A stretch of DNA of 24,039 nt from an uncultured Collinsella sp. (GCA_958415525.1 CATYZE010000032.1:1-24039); one strand, 5' to 3'; shown: positions 15,009 to 23,190, counted from the stretch's first letter. Notes: a model not told the origin generated them from the sequence alone. Numbers and translations are program-made.

Positions 15009-15905
15009 TTAACGGCAAAGCTCCTTGATGCGCGCAACGGCGCGTTCGATGTGTTCTTGCGGGGTGGAGGCCCCGGCGGTGATGCCGATGTGGTCAGCGT
15101 CGGCAAACCATGCGGCCTCGAGCTCAGCGGCTTCTTCGATATGGTGCGTGTGCTCGCAGGCGTCGGTGCAAATCTGCGCCAGACGGCGCGTGTTGCCCGA
15201 GTTCTTGCCGCCAACGACGACCATGCAGTCGCAGCGGTTAGCCAGTGACGCGGCTGCCTGCTGGCGCTCGCTCGTAGCGGCGCAGATGGTGTTGATCACG
15301 CGCAGCTCCTGCACACGCGGGGTAATGGCGGCCACGATCTCGGCCAGGTTCTGCGCGGTCTGGGTGGTCTGCACAACCAGACCCACCTTGCCCTTGAGTG
15401 GCAGCGCGTCCGCATCGGCAGCGCAACTCACGACTTGAGCGTCATCACCAGCGTGGCCCAGAATGCCCTCGACCTCGGGGTGGCCCGGCTCGCCCACGAC
15501 GATTACGCGGTAGCCCTCGCGCACCAGGCGCTCGGCCGCCACATGGACCTTCTTCACGTAGGGGCAGGTGGCATCGACCACGGTAAGGCCACGCTCGCGA
15601 GCGGCATCGATCACCTGCGGCACCACGCCGTGCGCGCGGATGATCACGGTGCCCGATGCGGCGTCGTCCAGGGTCTCGGCCAAGCCCACGCCCGCTTCGG
15701 CAAGCTCGCGCACCACGATGGGGTTATGGATGAGCGGGCCCAGGGTGTGGACCTGCGCGCTCTCCCCTGCCTGCGGTGCGGCGGCCAGCGCCATGTCGAG
15801 CGCGCGCTGCACGCCGTAGCAGGTGCCGGCATGCGCGGCGATTTCTATGGTGGGGACGACCTCCTTAGCGGCGGCCGCAGCGGTATTCATGACGTTCTCA
15901 CCCAT
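15009..15905 (-). CDS. ispH: 4-hydroxy-3-methylbut-2-enyl diphosphate reductase
   Basis: IspH, a [4Fe-4S] enzyme, makes IPP and DMAPP in the last step of the MEP isoprenoid pathway. The protein has 298 residues. All three cluster cysteines are seen in family context: AGTCYGVQRA, DATCPYVKKVH and NTICAATSERQ. RAHGVV, GEPGHPEV (catalytic glutamate) and QTTQT are also present. ATG 15905 starts 2 bases after the plsC stop, with GGCAGG upstream; ATG 15890 is an alternative that removes five residues. The AAGGAG near its 3' end probably serves the DUF512 gene. Confidence 0.96.
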   Translation of the reverse strand: MGENVMNTAAAAAKEVVPTIEIAAHAGTCYGVQRALDMALAAAPQAGESAQVHTLGPLIHNPIVVRELAEAGVGLAETLDDAASGTVIIRAHGVVPQVIDAARERGLTVVDATCPYVKKVHVAAERLVREGYRVIVVGEPGHPEVEGILGHAGDDAQVVSCAADADALPLKGKVGLVVQTTQTAQNLAEIVAAITPRVQELRVINTICAATSERQQAAASLANRCDCMVVVGGKNSGNTRRLAQICTDACEHTHHIEEAAELEAAWFADADHIGITAGASTPQEHIERAVARIKELCR

Positions 15906-15907
15906 GG

Positions 15908-16636
15908 CTAGAACCTGCCCGGATGCTCGTCGCACAGCTCGTCGCGCATAGTGTAGACACGGCCCATGGCCTCGGACTCAAACCAGGCCAGGCGCTCCGT
16001 GCGCTTGAGCCCGGCTGGTGCGTCGGAAAGCGAGACGGCCTTGCCGGCACGGATCCAGCACTTCTTGGGACGCATGAGCTTTTTGCCCTTGGGCGTAATG
16101 TCGGACCAGCCGCAGATGGCGAGCGGGTTGACGGGCGCCTTGCCCATCTGGGCGATGAGCGCAAAGCCGCCGTGGACCTCGGGCTTGATCTCGCGCGAGC
16201 GGATGCGCGTGCCCTCGGGGAAGATCAGGACGTCCTCGCCGCGCTGCAGCGCATGCTGGGCGGCGCGCAGGCACTTCATGTCGGCGGTGCCGCGCTCAAC
16301 GGGAATACCGCCCACGCGGCTAAAGGCCCAGCGCACAATCTTGGTCTTGGCGAACTCCGACTTAAAGATGGGACGGATGCGGCGGCCGCCAAAGAACAGC
16401 GCCGTCTCAACGGCCAAGAGTTCGGCCATCGAGGTGTGGTTGCAGATGACCACGCTGCCGCGGCCTTCCTGGCGTTCAAACAGCAGGTCGGCGTCCTCGA
16501 CCTTCCAACGCCACATGAGCTTGGAGAAGGCCCACAGAATAGCCATGACCACCACGACGGTGCCGCGGATGAGCGCCGGGAACTCGGCGTAGGGGGCGTT
16601 GTAGTAATCCTCGGGCGTCTGTTTAAACAGGCGCAT
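15908..16636 (-). CDS. plsC: 1-acyl-sn-glycerol-3-phosphate acyltransferase
   Basis: PlsC adds the second acyl chain to form phosphatidic acid. This 242-residue protein has an N-terminal membrane helix (about 24-42), the catalytic block NHTSMAE (about 66-72) and FPEGTR (about 138-143). The usual H-x4-D is H-x4-E here, a change of the conserved acid; the other block is normal. ATG 16636 is preceded by AAAGGAGG, which lies in the last codons of cmk with the cmk stop between, so cmk and plsC are translationally linked. It acts after GpsA and PlsY in the same gene run. Confidence 0.93.
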   Translation of the reverse strand: MRLFKQTPEDYYNAPYAEFPALIRGTVVVVMAILWAFSKLMWRWKVEDADLLFERQEGRGSVVICNHTSMAELLAVETALFFGGRRIRPIFKSEFAKTKIVRWAFSRVGGIPVERGTADMKCLRAAQHALQRGEDVLIFPEGTRIRSREIKPEVHGGFALIAQMGKAPVNPLAICGWSDITPKGKKLMRPKKCWIRAGKAVSLSDAPAGLKRTERLAWFESEAMGRVYTMRDELCDEHPGRF

Positions 16637-16639
16637 GGG

Positions 16640-17326
16640 CTACCTCCTTTGGTTGATGAGGTCCTCGATAATGCGGACGACCTCATCGATGGTGTGGGCG
16701 GTGGAGTCGACGTGCACGGCGTCCGGGGCGGGCACGAGCGGGGCGACCTCGCGGCTGCTGTCAAGCTTGTCGCGCTGCTTGAGGGCGTCGAGGGTCTCGT
16801 CGACTTCGGCCTCGAGTTGCGCGGGCGTGAGCGGCTGGGCGTCGTTTTGGTGACGCTGCAGCACGCGGCGGCGGGCGCGCTCGCGCGGGTCGGCGGTCAG
16901 GAAGACCTTGACCTGCGCGTTGGGGAACACGACGGTTCCGATGTCGCGACCCTCGGCCACGATATCGCGGTTCTCGGCGGCGCGGCGCTGGTGAATGAGC
17001 ATGGCGGCGCGCACGCCCGGGTAGGCCGAGACCTTGGACACGTTTGCGTCGACCTGCGGGGTACGAATGGCGGCCGAAGCGTCTTTGCCGTCAATGGTCA
17101 AACGCGTATCCTCGCCGGTGCCGTTGGTAAAGCGAATCTCGATCTGCTCGGCGAGGGCGTCGATGGCCGCCTCGTCGTCCAGATCGATGCCGCGGTCGAG
17201 CGCGGCGAAGGTGACGGCGCGATACATGGCGCCCGTGTCGAGCTTGTTAAAGCCCAGCTGGCGGGCGATCTCCTTGGCGATGGTAGACTTGCCGGAACCG
17301 GCGGGGCCGTCGATGGCGACGATCAT
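16640..17326 (-). CDS. cmk: Cytidylate kinase
   Basis: Cmk phosphorylates CMP and dCMP with ATP. This 228-residue protein begins MIVAIDGPAGSGKST, the P-loop (about 7-15). The CMP-binding region (LDTGAMYRAV), RDIGTVVFPNA and RARRRVLQRH, the LID arginines, are as expected. ATG at 17326 has AAAGGAAG upstream. It follows the pseudouridine synthase gene by 66 bases, one of the larger gaps in the run, and is 3 bases from plsC. Cmk is often next to plsC/ispH or der in Gram-positive genomes. Confidence 0.97.
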   Translation of the reverse strand: MIVAIDGPAGSGKSTIAKEIARQLGFNKLDTGAMYRAVTFAALDRGIDLDDEAAIDALAEQIEIRFTNGTGEDTRLTIDGKDASAAIRTPQVDANVSKVSAYPGVRAAMLIHQRRAAENRDIVAEGRDIGTVVFPNAQVKVFLTADPRERARRRVLQRHQNDAQPLTPAQLEAEVDETLDALKQRDKLDSSREVAPLVPAPDAVHVDSTAHTIDEVVRIIEDLINQRR

Positions 17327-17392
17327 GCAATGCTTCCTTTCGATGGTTGACGTGCTGGTATGGTTCGCGGGCGCTGGGGCGCGGCGGGTTGT

Positions 17393-18367
17393 CTAGCCCG
17401 TGTAGCGCTCGCGGTAGGTGTTGCGCTTGGGTGCGGAGCCGTGGCTGCCGTGGTGACGCGTGCGGGTCGCGGCGTTGGTCGCCGCCGCGCCGGCGCGCTT
17501 GCCGACGGCCTGCTTGGGCGGGATGCCGCCGGCCTTGAGGATCTGCACCTCGCGGTCGGTGAGCTCGCGCCATGAGCCCTTGGCCACGCCCTCGAGCTCA
17601 AGGCCGGCAAAGTTGCAGCGATGCAGGCGGATTACCGGATGGTGGATCTTGCTCAGCATGCGCTTGACCTGGTTCTTGCGACCCTCGCGGATGATGACCT
17701 CCACGGCGGTGGTACCGGGCTTGACGCCTTGCGGTGCCACAGCCTCTGCCTCGCGCGCGTTGATGACGCGGCAGATCGCCGGCTGGCACAGGCCGTCGTC
17801 GAGCTCGATGCCACGGCGGAGCGGTCCCAAGTCGCGATCGGTCAGGTGGCCGTCCACGAGTGCTTGGTAGGTCTTATAGACATGCTTGCTGGGGTGCAGC
17901 AGGTCCTGCGACAGGTCGCCGTCGGTGGTAAAGAGCAAAAGGCCTGTGGTGTCGCGGTCCAGGCGACCCACCGGGAAGAGCCCCGGATAGCGGTCGCGCG
18001 GGACCAGGTCTGCCACGCAAGGTCGCTCCTGCGGGTCGCTCATGGTGGTGAGGTAGCCGGTCGGCTTGTAGAGCATCAAGTACACGGCGCCCTGGTTGAG
18101 CTTGACGGGCATGCCGTCGACCTCGATATGGTCGCGGTCGACGTCGACCTTGGTGCCCAGTTCGGTCGCGACCTGGCCGTTGACGGTCACGCGGCCGGCA
18201 GTCATCAGGTCTTCCGACCCGCGGCGGCTCGCCACGCCCGCGCGCGCCAAAAAGCGCTGCAGGCGCATGGTGTGCGGATAGACGGGCTGGGCGTCGGACT
18301 CGTGCGTATCCGCGTTGGGTACCGCAGCGCCGGCGCGCGTCTCCCCTACTTCGTTAGTCCTCGTCAT
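17393..18367 (-). CDS. RluB-type rRNA pseudouridine synthase
   Basis: This RsuA/RluB/E/F-family enzyme of 324 residues probably modifies 23S rRNA. It has an N-terminal extension of about 33 residues, an S4 RNA-binding domain (RLQRFLARAGVASRR), the catalytic block VGRLDRDTTGLLL with the active aspartate, KTYQALV and the RLHRCNFAGL end motif. A basic tail of about 45 residues rich in Ala, Arg, Gly and His follows. ATG 18367 has GGAGG 7 bases upstream and overlaps the end of scpB by 14 bases; a longer frame reaching 18436 has no such site. The neighbour order scpA-scpB-rluB is common in Gram-positive bacteria. Confidence 0.94.
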   Translation of the reverse strand: MTRTNEVGETRAGAAVPNADTHESDAQPVYPHTMRLQRFLARAGVASRRGSEDLMTAGRVTVNGQVATELGTKVDVDRDHIEVDGMPVKLNQGAVYLMLYKPTGYLTTMSDPQERPCVADLVPRDRYPGLFPVGRLDRDTTGLLLFTTDGDLSQDLLHPSKHVYKTYQALVDGHLTDRDLGPLRRGIELDDGLCQPAICRVINAREAEAVAPQGVKPGTTAVEVIIREGRKNQVKRMLSKIHHPVIRLHRCNFAGLELEGVAKGSWRELTDREVQILKAGGIPPKQAVGKRAGAAATNAATRTRHHGSHGSAPKRNTYRERYTG

Positions 18368-19082
18368 GCAAATCCTCCGAGATCTCTTCGACGACCAGGG
18401 TTTCCAAGTTCTCGACTGCCTCAACATCTTCAACATCGGTATCGAGCAGTTCGCGCTCTTCGTCCAGGTCCTCGGCCTGCTCCTCGAGCGTGGACTGAAT
18501 GCTGCGGCCGCTCAGGCGCTCGCGGATAAACTGACGCGACTGCTCGTCGGGGGCAAACTGCTCCAGATCGGGCAGGTCGCGGGTGGAGCGCAGACCGAAC
18601 TTTTCCAAGAAGGCGTTGGTCGTGCCGTAGATGATGGCTTGACCGCGCTGGGGGTCGCGTCCGAGCTCGCGCACCAGACCTTTGTCCACGAGCGACGCGA
18701 TGACGCCGTCGGAATTGACGCCGCGGATGCCCTTGACCACCTCGCGCGTCACGGGCTGGTGGTATGCGATGACGGCCAGTGTTTCGAGCGCGGCCTGCGA
18801 CAGCTTTTGCGTGTCCCAGCTCAACACATAGGCCTCGACCACGTCGTGGTAGGCGGGGTGCGTAAACAGGCGCCAGCCGCCGGCGACCTCACGCAGCTGA
18901 AAGCCACGGTTGGCCTCCTCGTACTCAACCTTGAGCTCGGCGAGCAGCGATGCGCACTCGCCGGGGGCGATATCCAGTGCGCCGGCGAGCGCGGGCGCAC
19001 TCACCGGGTCGCTCGACACCAGCAGCAGCGCCTCGAGGGCGCCTTTGAGGCTGTTTGCCTCCAGCGTTGAAAGGTTTGACAT
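18354..19082 (-). CDS. scpB: Segregation and condensation protein B
   Basis: ScpB, a winged-helix dimer, joins ScpA and Smc in the condensin complex that compacts and separates chromosomes. This 242-residue protein has paired winged-helix domains; LSQAALETLAVIAYHQPVTR, the family hallmark, is near residue 95. The C-terminal 50 or so residues are highly acidic. ATG at 19082 has AGGAG about 10 bases upstream, which overlaps the scpA stop region. It lies 12 bases after scpA. The smc gene is not in the window. Confidence 0.96.
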   Translation of the reverse strand: MSNLSTLEANSLKGALEALLLVSSDPVSAPALAGALDIAPGECASLLAELKVEYEEANRGFQLREVAGGWRLFTHPAYHDVVEAYVLSWDTQKLSQAALETLAVIAYHQPVTREVVKGIRGVNSDGVIASLVDKGLVRELGRDPQRGQAIIYGTTNAFLEKFGLRSTRDLPDLEQFAPDEQSRQFIRERLSGRSIQSTLEEQAEDLDEERELLDTDVEDVEAVENLETLVVEEISEDLHDED

Positions 19083-19094
19083 GGTTGGCCGCTC

Positions 19095-19904
19095 CTATTC
19101 GGTGAGCTCGGGGCCCTCGCCGGGCACGTAGGCCTCGGCGCCCTCGACGCGGTTGATCTGAATGGTTCCGAAGATCTCGTCCTGGCTCAGCGTGAGCGAG
19201 CCGCGCTTGGCGAGCTCCAGCATGGCCAAGAAGGTGACGACGAGCTGCTCGGTGGTGGCGTCGCCGTCCAGCAGCTCGCGGAAGGTGCAGGTTTGGTGCG
19301 ACATGGTAAAGCGGTCGACCGAGGCCACGGTCAGGTCGAGCGGCACACGATGCGGCGCCACGTGCTCGGCCTCCAGCAAGAAGGTCTGTCGCTTGCCGTC
19401 CAGGTCGGCGCAGATGACGGCCAGGCCGCGCAGAGTGATGCCGGCCAGGTAGTCGGGCATAAGGCCCAGGAACTCGGGGTCGGGGCCGGCCACGCGCGGA
19501 TGCATGCGGCTTTCGGCCTGCATGCGGGCGCCAAGGGCCGCCGCCGCGCCCTTAAACTGCTTGTAGGCGATCAGGCGCTGGATCAGGACCTCGCGCAGGG
19601 CGTCGCCGTCGAGCGCACTGAGCTCCTCGAGGTCTTCGTCGTCCTCGTCATCGTCGATGGTTTTGCTCGGGGCCTCCTGGGGCACCAGCGAGGCGGCCTT
19701 AATGTCCAAAAGGGTTGCCGCGACCAGCAGAAAGTCGCTCGCTACGTCCAGGTCCAGCGCCTCGATGCGCTCGGCCTCGGCGAGGTATTGCTCGGCCACC
19801 TCGCTAATGGAGATGGCGCCGATATCTACTTTTTGGCGGGTTACCAGCTGCAGCAGCAGGTCGAACGGTCCGCTGTAGACCTGCGTCGACACGCGATACG
19901 ACAT
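19095..19904 (-). CDS. scpA: Segregation and condensation protein A
   Basis: ScpA is the kleisin that bridges the Smc heads. This 269-residue protein has the N-terminal YSGPFDLLLQLVTRQKVDI motif, an acidic middle (DDDEDDEDLEEL, about 86-97) and a C-terminal winged-helix region (VVTFLAMLELAKRGSLTL), all as in the family. ATG 19904 is preceded by AAAGGAGG at 7 bases. The 84-base gap to the protease gene upstream is the largest in the right half of the run and may hold a promoter. Confidence 0.96.
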   Translation of the reverse strand: MSYRVSTQVYSGPFDLLLQLVTRQKVDIGAISISEVAEQYLAEAERIEALDLDVASDFLLVAATLLDIKAASLVPQEAPSKTIDDDEDDEDLEELSALDGDALREVLIQRLIAYKQFKGAAAALGARMQAESRMHPRVAGPDPEFLGLMPDYLAGITLRGLAVICADLDGKRQTFLLEAEHVAPHRVPLDLTVASVDRFTMSHQTCTFRELLDGDATTEQLVVTFLAMLELAKRGSLTLSQDEIFGTIQINRVEGAEAYVPGEGPELTE

Positions 19905-19988
19905 CTTCGACCTCCTTTGACGGCGCCTTCGCGGCGCGGTTTGGGTGCATGTTGCGACCGTTTTGCACGGTCGACCAGTAAGTTTACC
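19905..19988. other. Intergenic gap with two small dyads
   Basis: The gap between the M50 protease and scpA contains GACCGT/ACGGTC around a 5-base loop (about 19956-19972) and GCGCC/GGCGC around TTCGC (about 19923-19937). No clear -35/-10 pair is seen. It could be an attenuator, a processing site or the place where scpAB transcription starts. Confidence 0.35.
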
Positions 19989-20672
19989 TTAGATGCCGGC
20001 GATTGCGAAGCTGAGCAACTGCTCTGCCAGCGGATACACGGTAACGTCGAAATAGCGGCCGATCACGTCGATGCCAGTCCACATGGGCAGCAGATAGAGC
20101 ACGATGATGAGGATGGGCATGGCATATTGCTGCAGACGGTAGTAGTTGGCGAGCGCTTTGCCTTTGAGGAACGGGACGATAATCGACGAGCCGTCGAGCG
20201 GCGGGATCGGGATGAGGTTGAAGAACGCGAGCGACAGGTTGACCACGATAAAGGTGGCGCCGAAGTTCATGATTTGGGACGCCGCGGCAAAGGACATGCT
20301 GGTGTAGAGGTTGCCATAGGCCAGGTGCATGAGAGCCGCGGCCAGGCACGCCAGCGCGATGTTCGATGCGGGGCCGGCAGCGCTCACCAGGACCTCGTCA
20401 CGCTTGGGGTGCTTGAGGTTGTTGAGGTAGACGGGCACCGGCTTGGCGAAGGCGAACACCGGACCGCCGGCGGCAAGCATAAGCAGCGGCAGGATGATGG
20501 TGCCAAACGGGTCGATGTGGTTGAGCGGGTTGAGTGAGACGCGGCCGCGCGAACGGGCCGTCTTGTCGCCGAGCGCCCAGGCCGCGGCGGCGTGTGCGCT
20601 CTCGTGGATAACGATACCCACGATGACGGCGACGGCGCTGGCGAGCAAGTTCATGAAGTAGCTGCTGGACAT
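19989..20672 (-). CDS. Site-2-protease-type M50 membrane metalloprotease
   Basis: This 227-residue membrane protein has the zinc motif HESAH (about 24-28) in its first helix and the third-ligand motif NLIPIPPLDGSS (about 157-168), both typical of peptidase family M50B. It has about six hydrophobic segments and no PDZ domain, so it is the short form found beside scpA in many Gram-positive bacteria. ATG 20672 has only a weak GGGAAG upstream; ATG 20654 (six codons later) is possible. It lies 9 bases after the small membrane protein gene. Substrates cannot be told from the sequence. Confidence 0.92.
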   Translation of the reverse strand: MSSSYFMNLLASAVAVIVGIVIHESAHAAAAWALGDKTARSRGRVSLNPLNHIDPFGTIILPLLMLAAGGPVFAFAKPVPVYLNNLKHPKRDEVLVSAAGPASNIALACLAAALMHLAYGNLYTSMSFAAASQIMNFGATFIVVNLSLAFFNLIPIPPLDGSSIIVPFLKGKALANYYRLQQYAMPILIIVLYLLPMWTGIDVIGRYFDVTVYPLAEQLLSFAIAGI

Positions 20673-20681
20673 GGCGCTTCC

Positions 20682-20978
20682 CTAGCGGACGCGGCGCGAG
20701 GCGCGCGTGAGCAGGTAGTCGGCTACAAACAGGATGACGGCGACGATGGCGTAGTCCAGGCGGAACACGCCGCCAAAGGGCGACGTGATGACGCCGTAGC
20801 CGGCAATGGCGCTCGGCAGTGCGCGTGAAAGCTCGACGACAAAGCCGACGATCTGCAGTTTGGCGGTCAGTCCGCTAAAGCACAGCAGCACGGTCATCGC
20901 GCTCATAAAGATGCCGCAGATGCGACAGGCGACGGCGATGATGCTCATCGCCACGGCAGCGGCTTTACGAGAGTTCAC
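20682..20978 (-). CDS. Small membrane protein, unknown
   Basis: This protein of 98 residues has three hydrophobic segments (about 9-32, 36-58 and 74-90) and a basic C-terminus. GTG 20978 is chosen because AGGAGG lies 9 bases upstream, inside the 3' end of the ABC-F gene, which it overlaps by 14 bases. The last part (GGVFRLDYAIVAVILF) faintly resembles YggT proteins, but the family is not certain. Its location between an ABC-F gene and a membrane protease, with coupled translation, suggests it is expressed with them. Confidence 0.7.
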   Translation of the reverse strand: MNSRKAAAVAMSIIAVACRICGIFMSAMTVLLCFSGLTAKLQIVGFVVELSRALPSAIAGYGVITSPFGGVFRLDYAIVAVILFVADYLLTRASRRVR

Positions 20979-23001
20979 GCGCGGTCTCCTCCTCGATTTG
21001 GGTGGAAAGCTCGAGCCATTCGTCCTCGAGCTTGGGCAGCTCTTGCTTAAGGCCGTTATATTCCCCCAGCGCGGCGTTGAACTTGTCCTGATCGGCATAA
21101 AGTTCTTCGCTTGCCATCAATTCCATAAGCTCGTCATAGCGGGCGCGCTTTTTGTCGAGCTCGGTTTCGATCTTCTTGAGCTGGTTGCGCACGCCTTTGA
21201 GCTTTTTGTTGAGCGCGGCGCGGGCCTGGGCCTCGGCGCGCTTCTGCTCCTTGGTCTTTTTGCCTTCGGCCGGCTTGGATGCCGTGGCGGGGGTGTTGGC
21301 CTGGGCGGCGTTGGCGGGCTTGGCGCTCTTGCCTGCGGACGCCGCGTTCTCCCCTGCCGCCTCGGCGGCGGCGCGGGCTGCGAGGTCCTCGCGCTTGTAG
21401 AGGTAGTAGTCGTAGTCGCCGTCGTAGACCGTGACCTTGCCATCGCGGATGTCGATGACGCGGTTGGCCACGGCGCGCACCAGGTGCTCGTCGTGGCTGA
21501 TCAGCACGATGGTGCCGGGGAAGTTTTGCAGGGCGTTCTCGAGCATATCCACCGAGTCGATGTCCAGGTGGTTGGTGGGCTCGTCCAGGCACAGGAGCGC
21601 CTCGGGGGCCACGAGCATCTTGGCCAGAGCCAGACGGGCCTTCTCGCCGCCGGAGAGGACGCGGACCTGCTTTTCGATGGAATCGTTGTCGCTAAAGAGG
21701 AAGGCTCCCAATAGGCTGCGCTGCTGCGGCACGGTCCACTTGGGCGTTACGGTGTCGATCTCTTGTAGGACGGTGTTGGACTCGGTCATGCCCTCGAGCG
21801 CGTGCTGGGCGTAGTAGGCCACGCCCACGTTGGTGCCCAGGTCGCGAGTGCCGGTAGTGGGCGGCTCCAGGCCGGCGAGGAGCTTCATGAGCGTGGACTT
21901 GCCAGCGCCGTTGGGGCCGACGAGTGCCACGTGCTCGCCGCGGTAGAGCTTGAGGTCGATGTCACTGTAGATGTGCTTGTCGCCGTAGGACTTGGATACG
22001 CCCTCCAGACCCACGACCATGTCGCCGGAGCGCGGCGGATCGGGGAACTTAAAGTCGATGTGCTTGTGGCCCTCGGGCAGAATGACGAGTTCCTTTTTGA
22101 TCTGCTCAATCTTGCGAATGCGCTCCTGGGCCTGGGCGGCCTTGGTGGGCTTGTAGCGAAACTTGTCGACAAAGACCTGCATGTGGGCGATGTCGCGCTC
22201 CTGGGCGGCGCGCTTTGCGCGCATCTGCTCCAGGTTGTCTTCGCGCTGCTTGAGGTAGCTGCTGTAGTTGCCGGTGTAGGTGGTCACGCGGCGGTTCTCG
22301 AGGGCTGCGACGTGGTCGACGCAGGCGTCCATGAAGGCGCGGTCGTGGCTGACGATGAGGACGGCGCCGTCGTAGCTGGCGATAAAGCCGCGTAGCCACT
22401 GGACGCTCTCGAGGTCCAGGTGGTTGGTGGGCTCGTCCAGGAGCAGCAGGTCGGGGTGGCGCAAGAAGAGCTTGGCGAGCGCAATGCGCATCTGCCAGCC
22501 GCCGGAGAACTCGGAGCAGGGACGTTCGAAGTCGGTGACCTTAAAGCCCAGGCCGGACAGGATCTTGCGGGCGTTGCTCTCGAGCTCGTAGCCACCCAGG
22601 TGCTCAAAGCGGTCCTGGACCAGGCCGTACTCGTTAAGGAGGGCGTCGACATCCTTGCCCTGCTCAGAGAGCTCGGTGATCTGGGTCTGCAGCTCGTTGG
22701 CGCGCTCGCCCATGCGGCGGATTTCCTTGGCGGCCGCCATGACCTCGGCGAGGATGGTAGTGTCCTTGTGCTCTAGGTTGGTTTCCTGCTCTAGGTAGCC
22801 TACCTGGCAGTCCTTGGCGTACTGAACCTGGCCGGCGTCGGGGCTGTCGATGCCCATGATGATCTTGAGCATGGTGGTTTTGCCGGCGCCGTTGGGGCCC
22901 ACGAGTGCGAAGCGCTCGCCGGGGTTAATCTGGAAGGACGCGCCGCTAAAAAGGACGCGCGCGCCGAAGCTTTTTTCGATCTTGTCGACCAGAAGGATCA
23001 T
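20965..23001 (-). CDS. ABC-F type ATPase (Uup/YdiF-like)
   Basis: This 678-residue soluble protein has two ABC domains and no membrane helices, the ABC-F plan of ribosome-associated translation factors. Domain 1 has GPNGAGKT (35-42), FSGGW and LLLLDEPTNHLD. Domain 2 has GPNGAGKS, LSGGEKARLALAKM and LLCLDEPTNHLD. The inter-domain linker (KRAAQERDIAHMQVFVDKFR) is charged. An Ala-rich linker (about 541-582) leads to a C-terminal coiled coil (about 583-678), as in Uup and YdiF. ATG 23001 has AAAGGCGG upstream; a longer frame to 23064 runs through the tRNA terminator and is rejected. It sits 32 bases after the tRNA-Ala terminator, leaving little room for a promoter. Antibiotic resistance is not implied by the sequence. 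Confidence 0.93.
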   Translation of the reverse strand: MILLVDKIEKSFGARVLFSGASFQINPGERFALVGPNGAGKTTMLKIIMGIDSPDAGQVQYAKDCQVGYLEQETNLEHKDTTILAEVMAAAKEIRRMGERANELQTQITELSEQGKDVDALLNEYGLVQDRFEHLGGYELESNARKILSGLGFKVTDFERPCSEFSGGWQMRIALAKLFLRHPDLLLLDEPTNHLDLESVQWLRGFIASYDGAVLIVSHDRAFMDACVDHVAALENRRVTTYTGNYSSYLKQREDNLEQMRAKRAAQERDIAHMQVFVDKFRYKPTKAAQAQERIRKIEQIKKELVILPEGHKHIDFKFPDPPRSGDMVVGLEGVSKSYGDKHIYSDIDLKLYRGEHVALVGPNGAGKSTLMKLLAGLEPPTTGTRDLGTNVGVAYYAQHALEGMTESNTVLQEIDTVTPKWTVPQQRSLLGAFLFSDNDSIEKQVRVLSGGEKARLALAKMLVAPEALLCLDEPTNHLDIDSVDMLENALQNFPGTIVLISHDEHLVRAVANRVIDIRDGKVTVYDGDYDYYLYKREDLAARAAAEAAGENAASAGKSAKPANAAQANTPATASKPAEGKKTKEQKRAEAQARAALNKKLKGVRNQLKKIETELDKKRARYDELMELMASEELYADQDKFNAALGEYNGLKQELPKLEDEWLELSTQIEEETARELS

Positions 23002-23032
23002 GGTGCCGCCTTTGACCTTGAGTGCTGATATG

Positions 23033-23060
23033 AAAAAAGGCCCCAACTTGCGTTGGAGCC
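23033..23060 (-). terminator. Intrinsic terminator of tRNA-Ala (copy 1)
   Basis: On the minus strand GGCTCCAAC pairs with GTTGGGGCC around GCAA (23039-23060), with one G-T pair, and six T follow (23033-23038). It lies between the tRNA-Ala and the ABC-F gene. Confidence 0.9.
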
Positions 23061-23129
23061 TCATTCAATGCTCGGGTGGAGACGAGGGGGATCGAACCCC
23101 TGACCTCTTGACTGCCAGTCAAGCGCTCT
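23033..23129. repeat. Direct repeat (first copy of a 97-bp or longer identity)
   Basis: Bases 23033-23129 are identical to 23943-24039, an offset of 910. The identity begins in the terminator A/T-run and is still going at the window end. The two copies flank the inverted-repeat element and the CAT tRNA. Confidence 0.95.
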
Positions 23130-23149
23130 CCCAGCTGAGCTACGCCCCC
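23077..23149 (-). tRNA. tRNA-Ala (anticodon GGC), copy 1
   Basis: The minus strand forms a complete cloverleaf. Acceptor GGGGGCG/CGTCTCC includes the G3-U70 pair that marks tRNA-Ala. D-stem GCTC/GAGC, anticodon arm CTTGA-CTGGCAG-TCAAG (anticodon GGC) and T-arm AGGGG-TTCGATC-CCCCT are present. A73 is followed by CCC, so the CCA end is not fully encoded. A strong promoter precedes it and a terminator follows. Confidence 0.95.
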
Positions 23150-23161
23150 GTGCGAAGAAGT

Positions 23162-23190
23162 ACTATACGGGAACACGTGCGGCGATGCAA
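23162..23190 (-). promoter_or_regulatory. Promoter of tRNA-Ala
   Basis: On the minus strand TTGCAT (23185-23190) and TATAGT (23162-23167) are 17 bases apart, the optimal spacing, 12 bases before the tRNA 5' end. Confidence 0.75.

Noticed and set aside
15923..17350. 475-codon plus-strand open frame
   Set aside because: It is antisense to plsC and cmk, both of which are clear genes; the composition is typical of a shadow frame.
18368..18436. 23-codon N-terminal extension of the pseudouridine synthase
   Set aside because: It lies inside scpB and lacks a ribosome-binding site, whereas ATG 18367 has GGAGG at 7 bases.
23002..23064. N-terminal extension of the ABC-F protein
   Set aside because: It would be translated from the tRNA-Ala terminator; ATG 23001 matches the family start MILLVDKIEKSFG.
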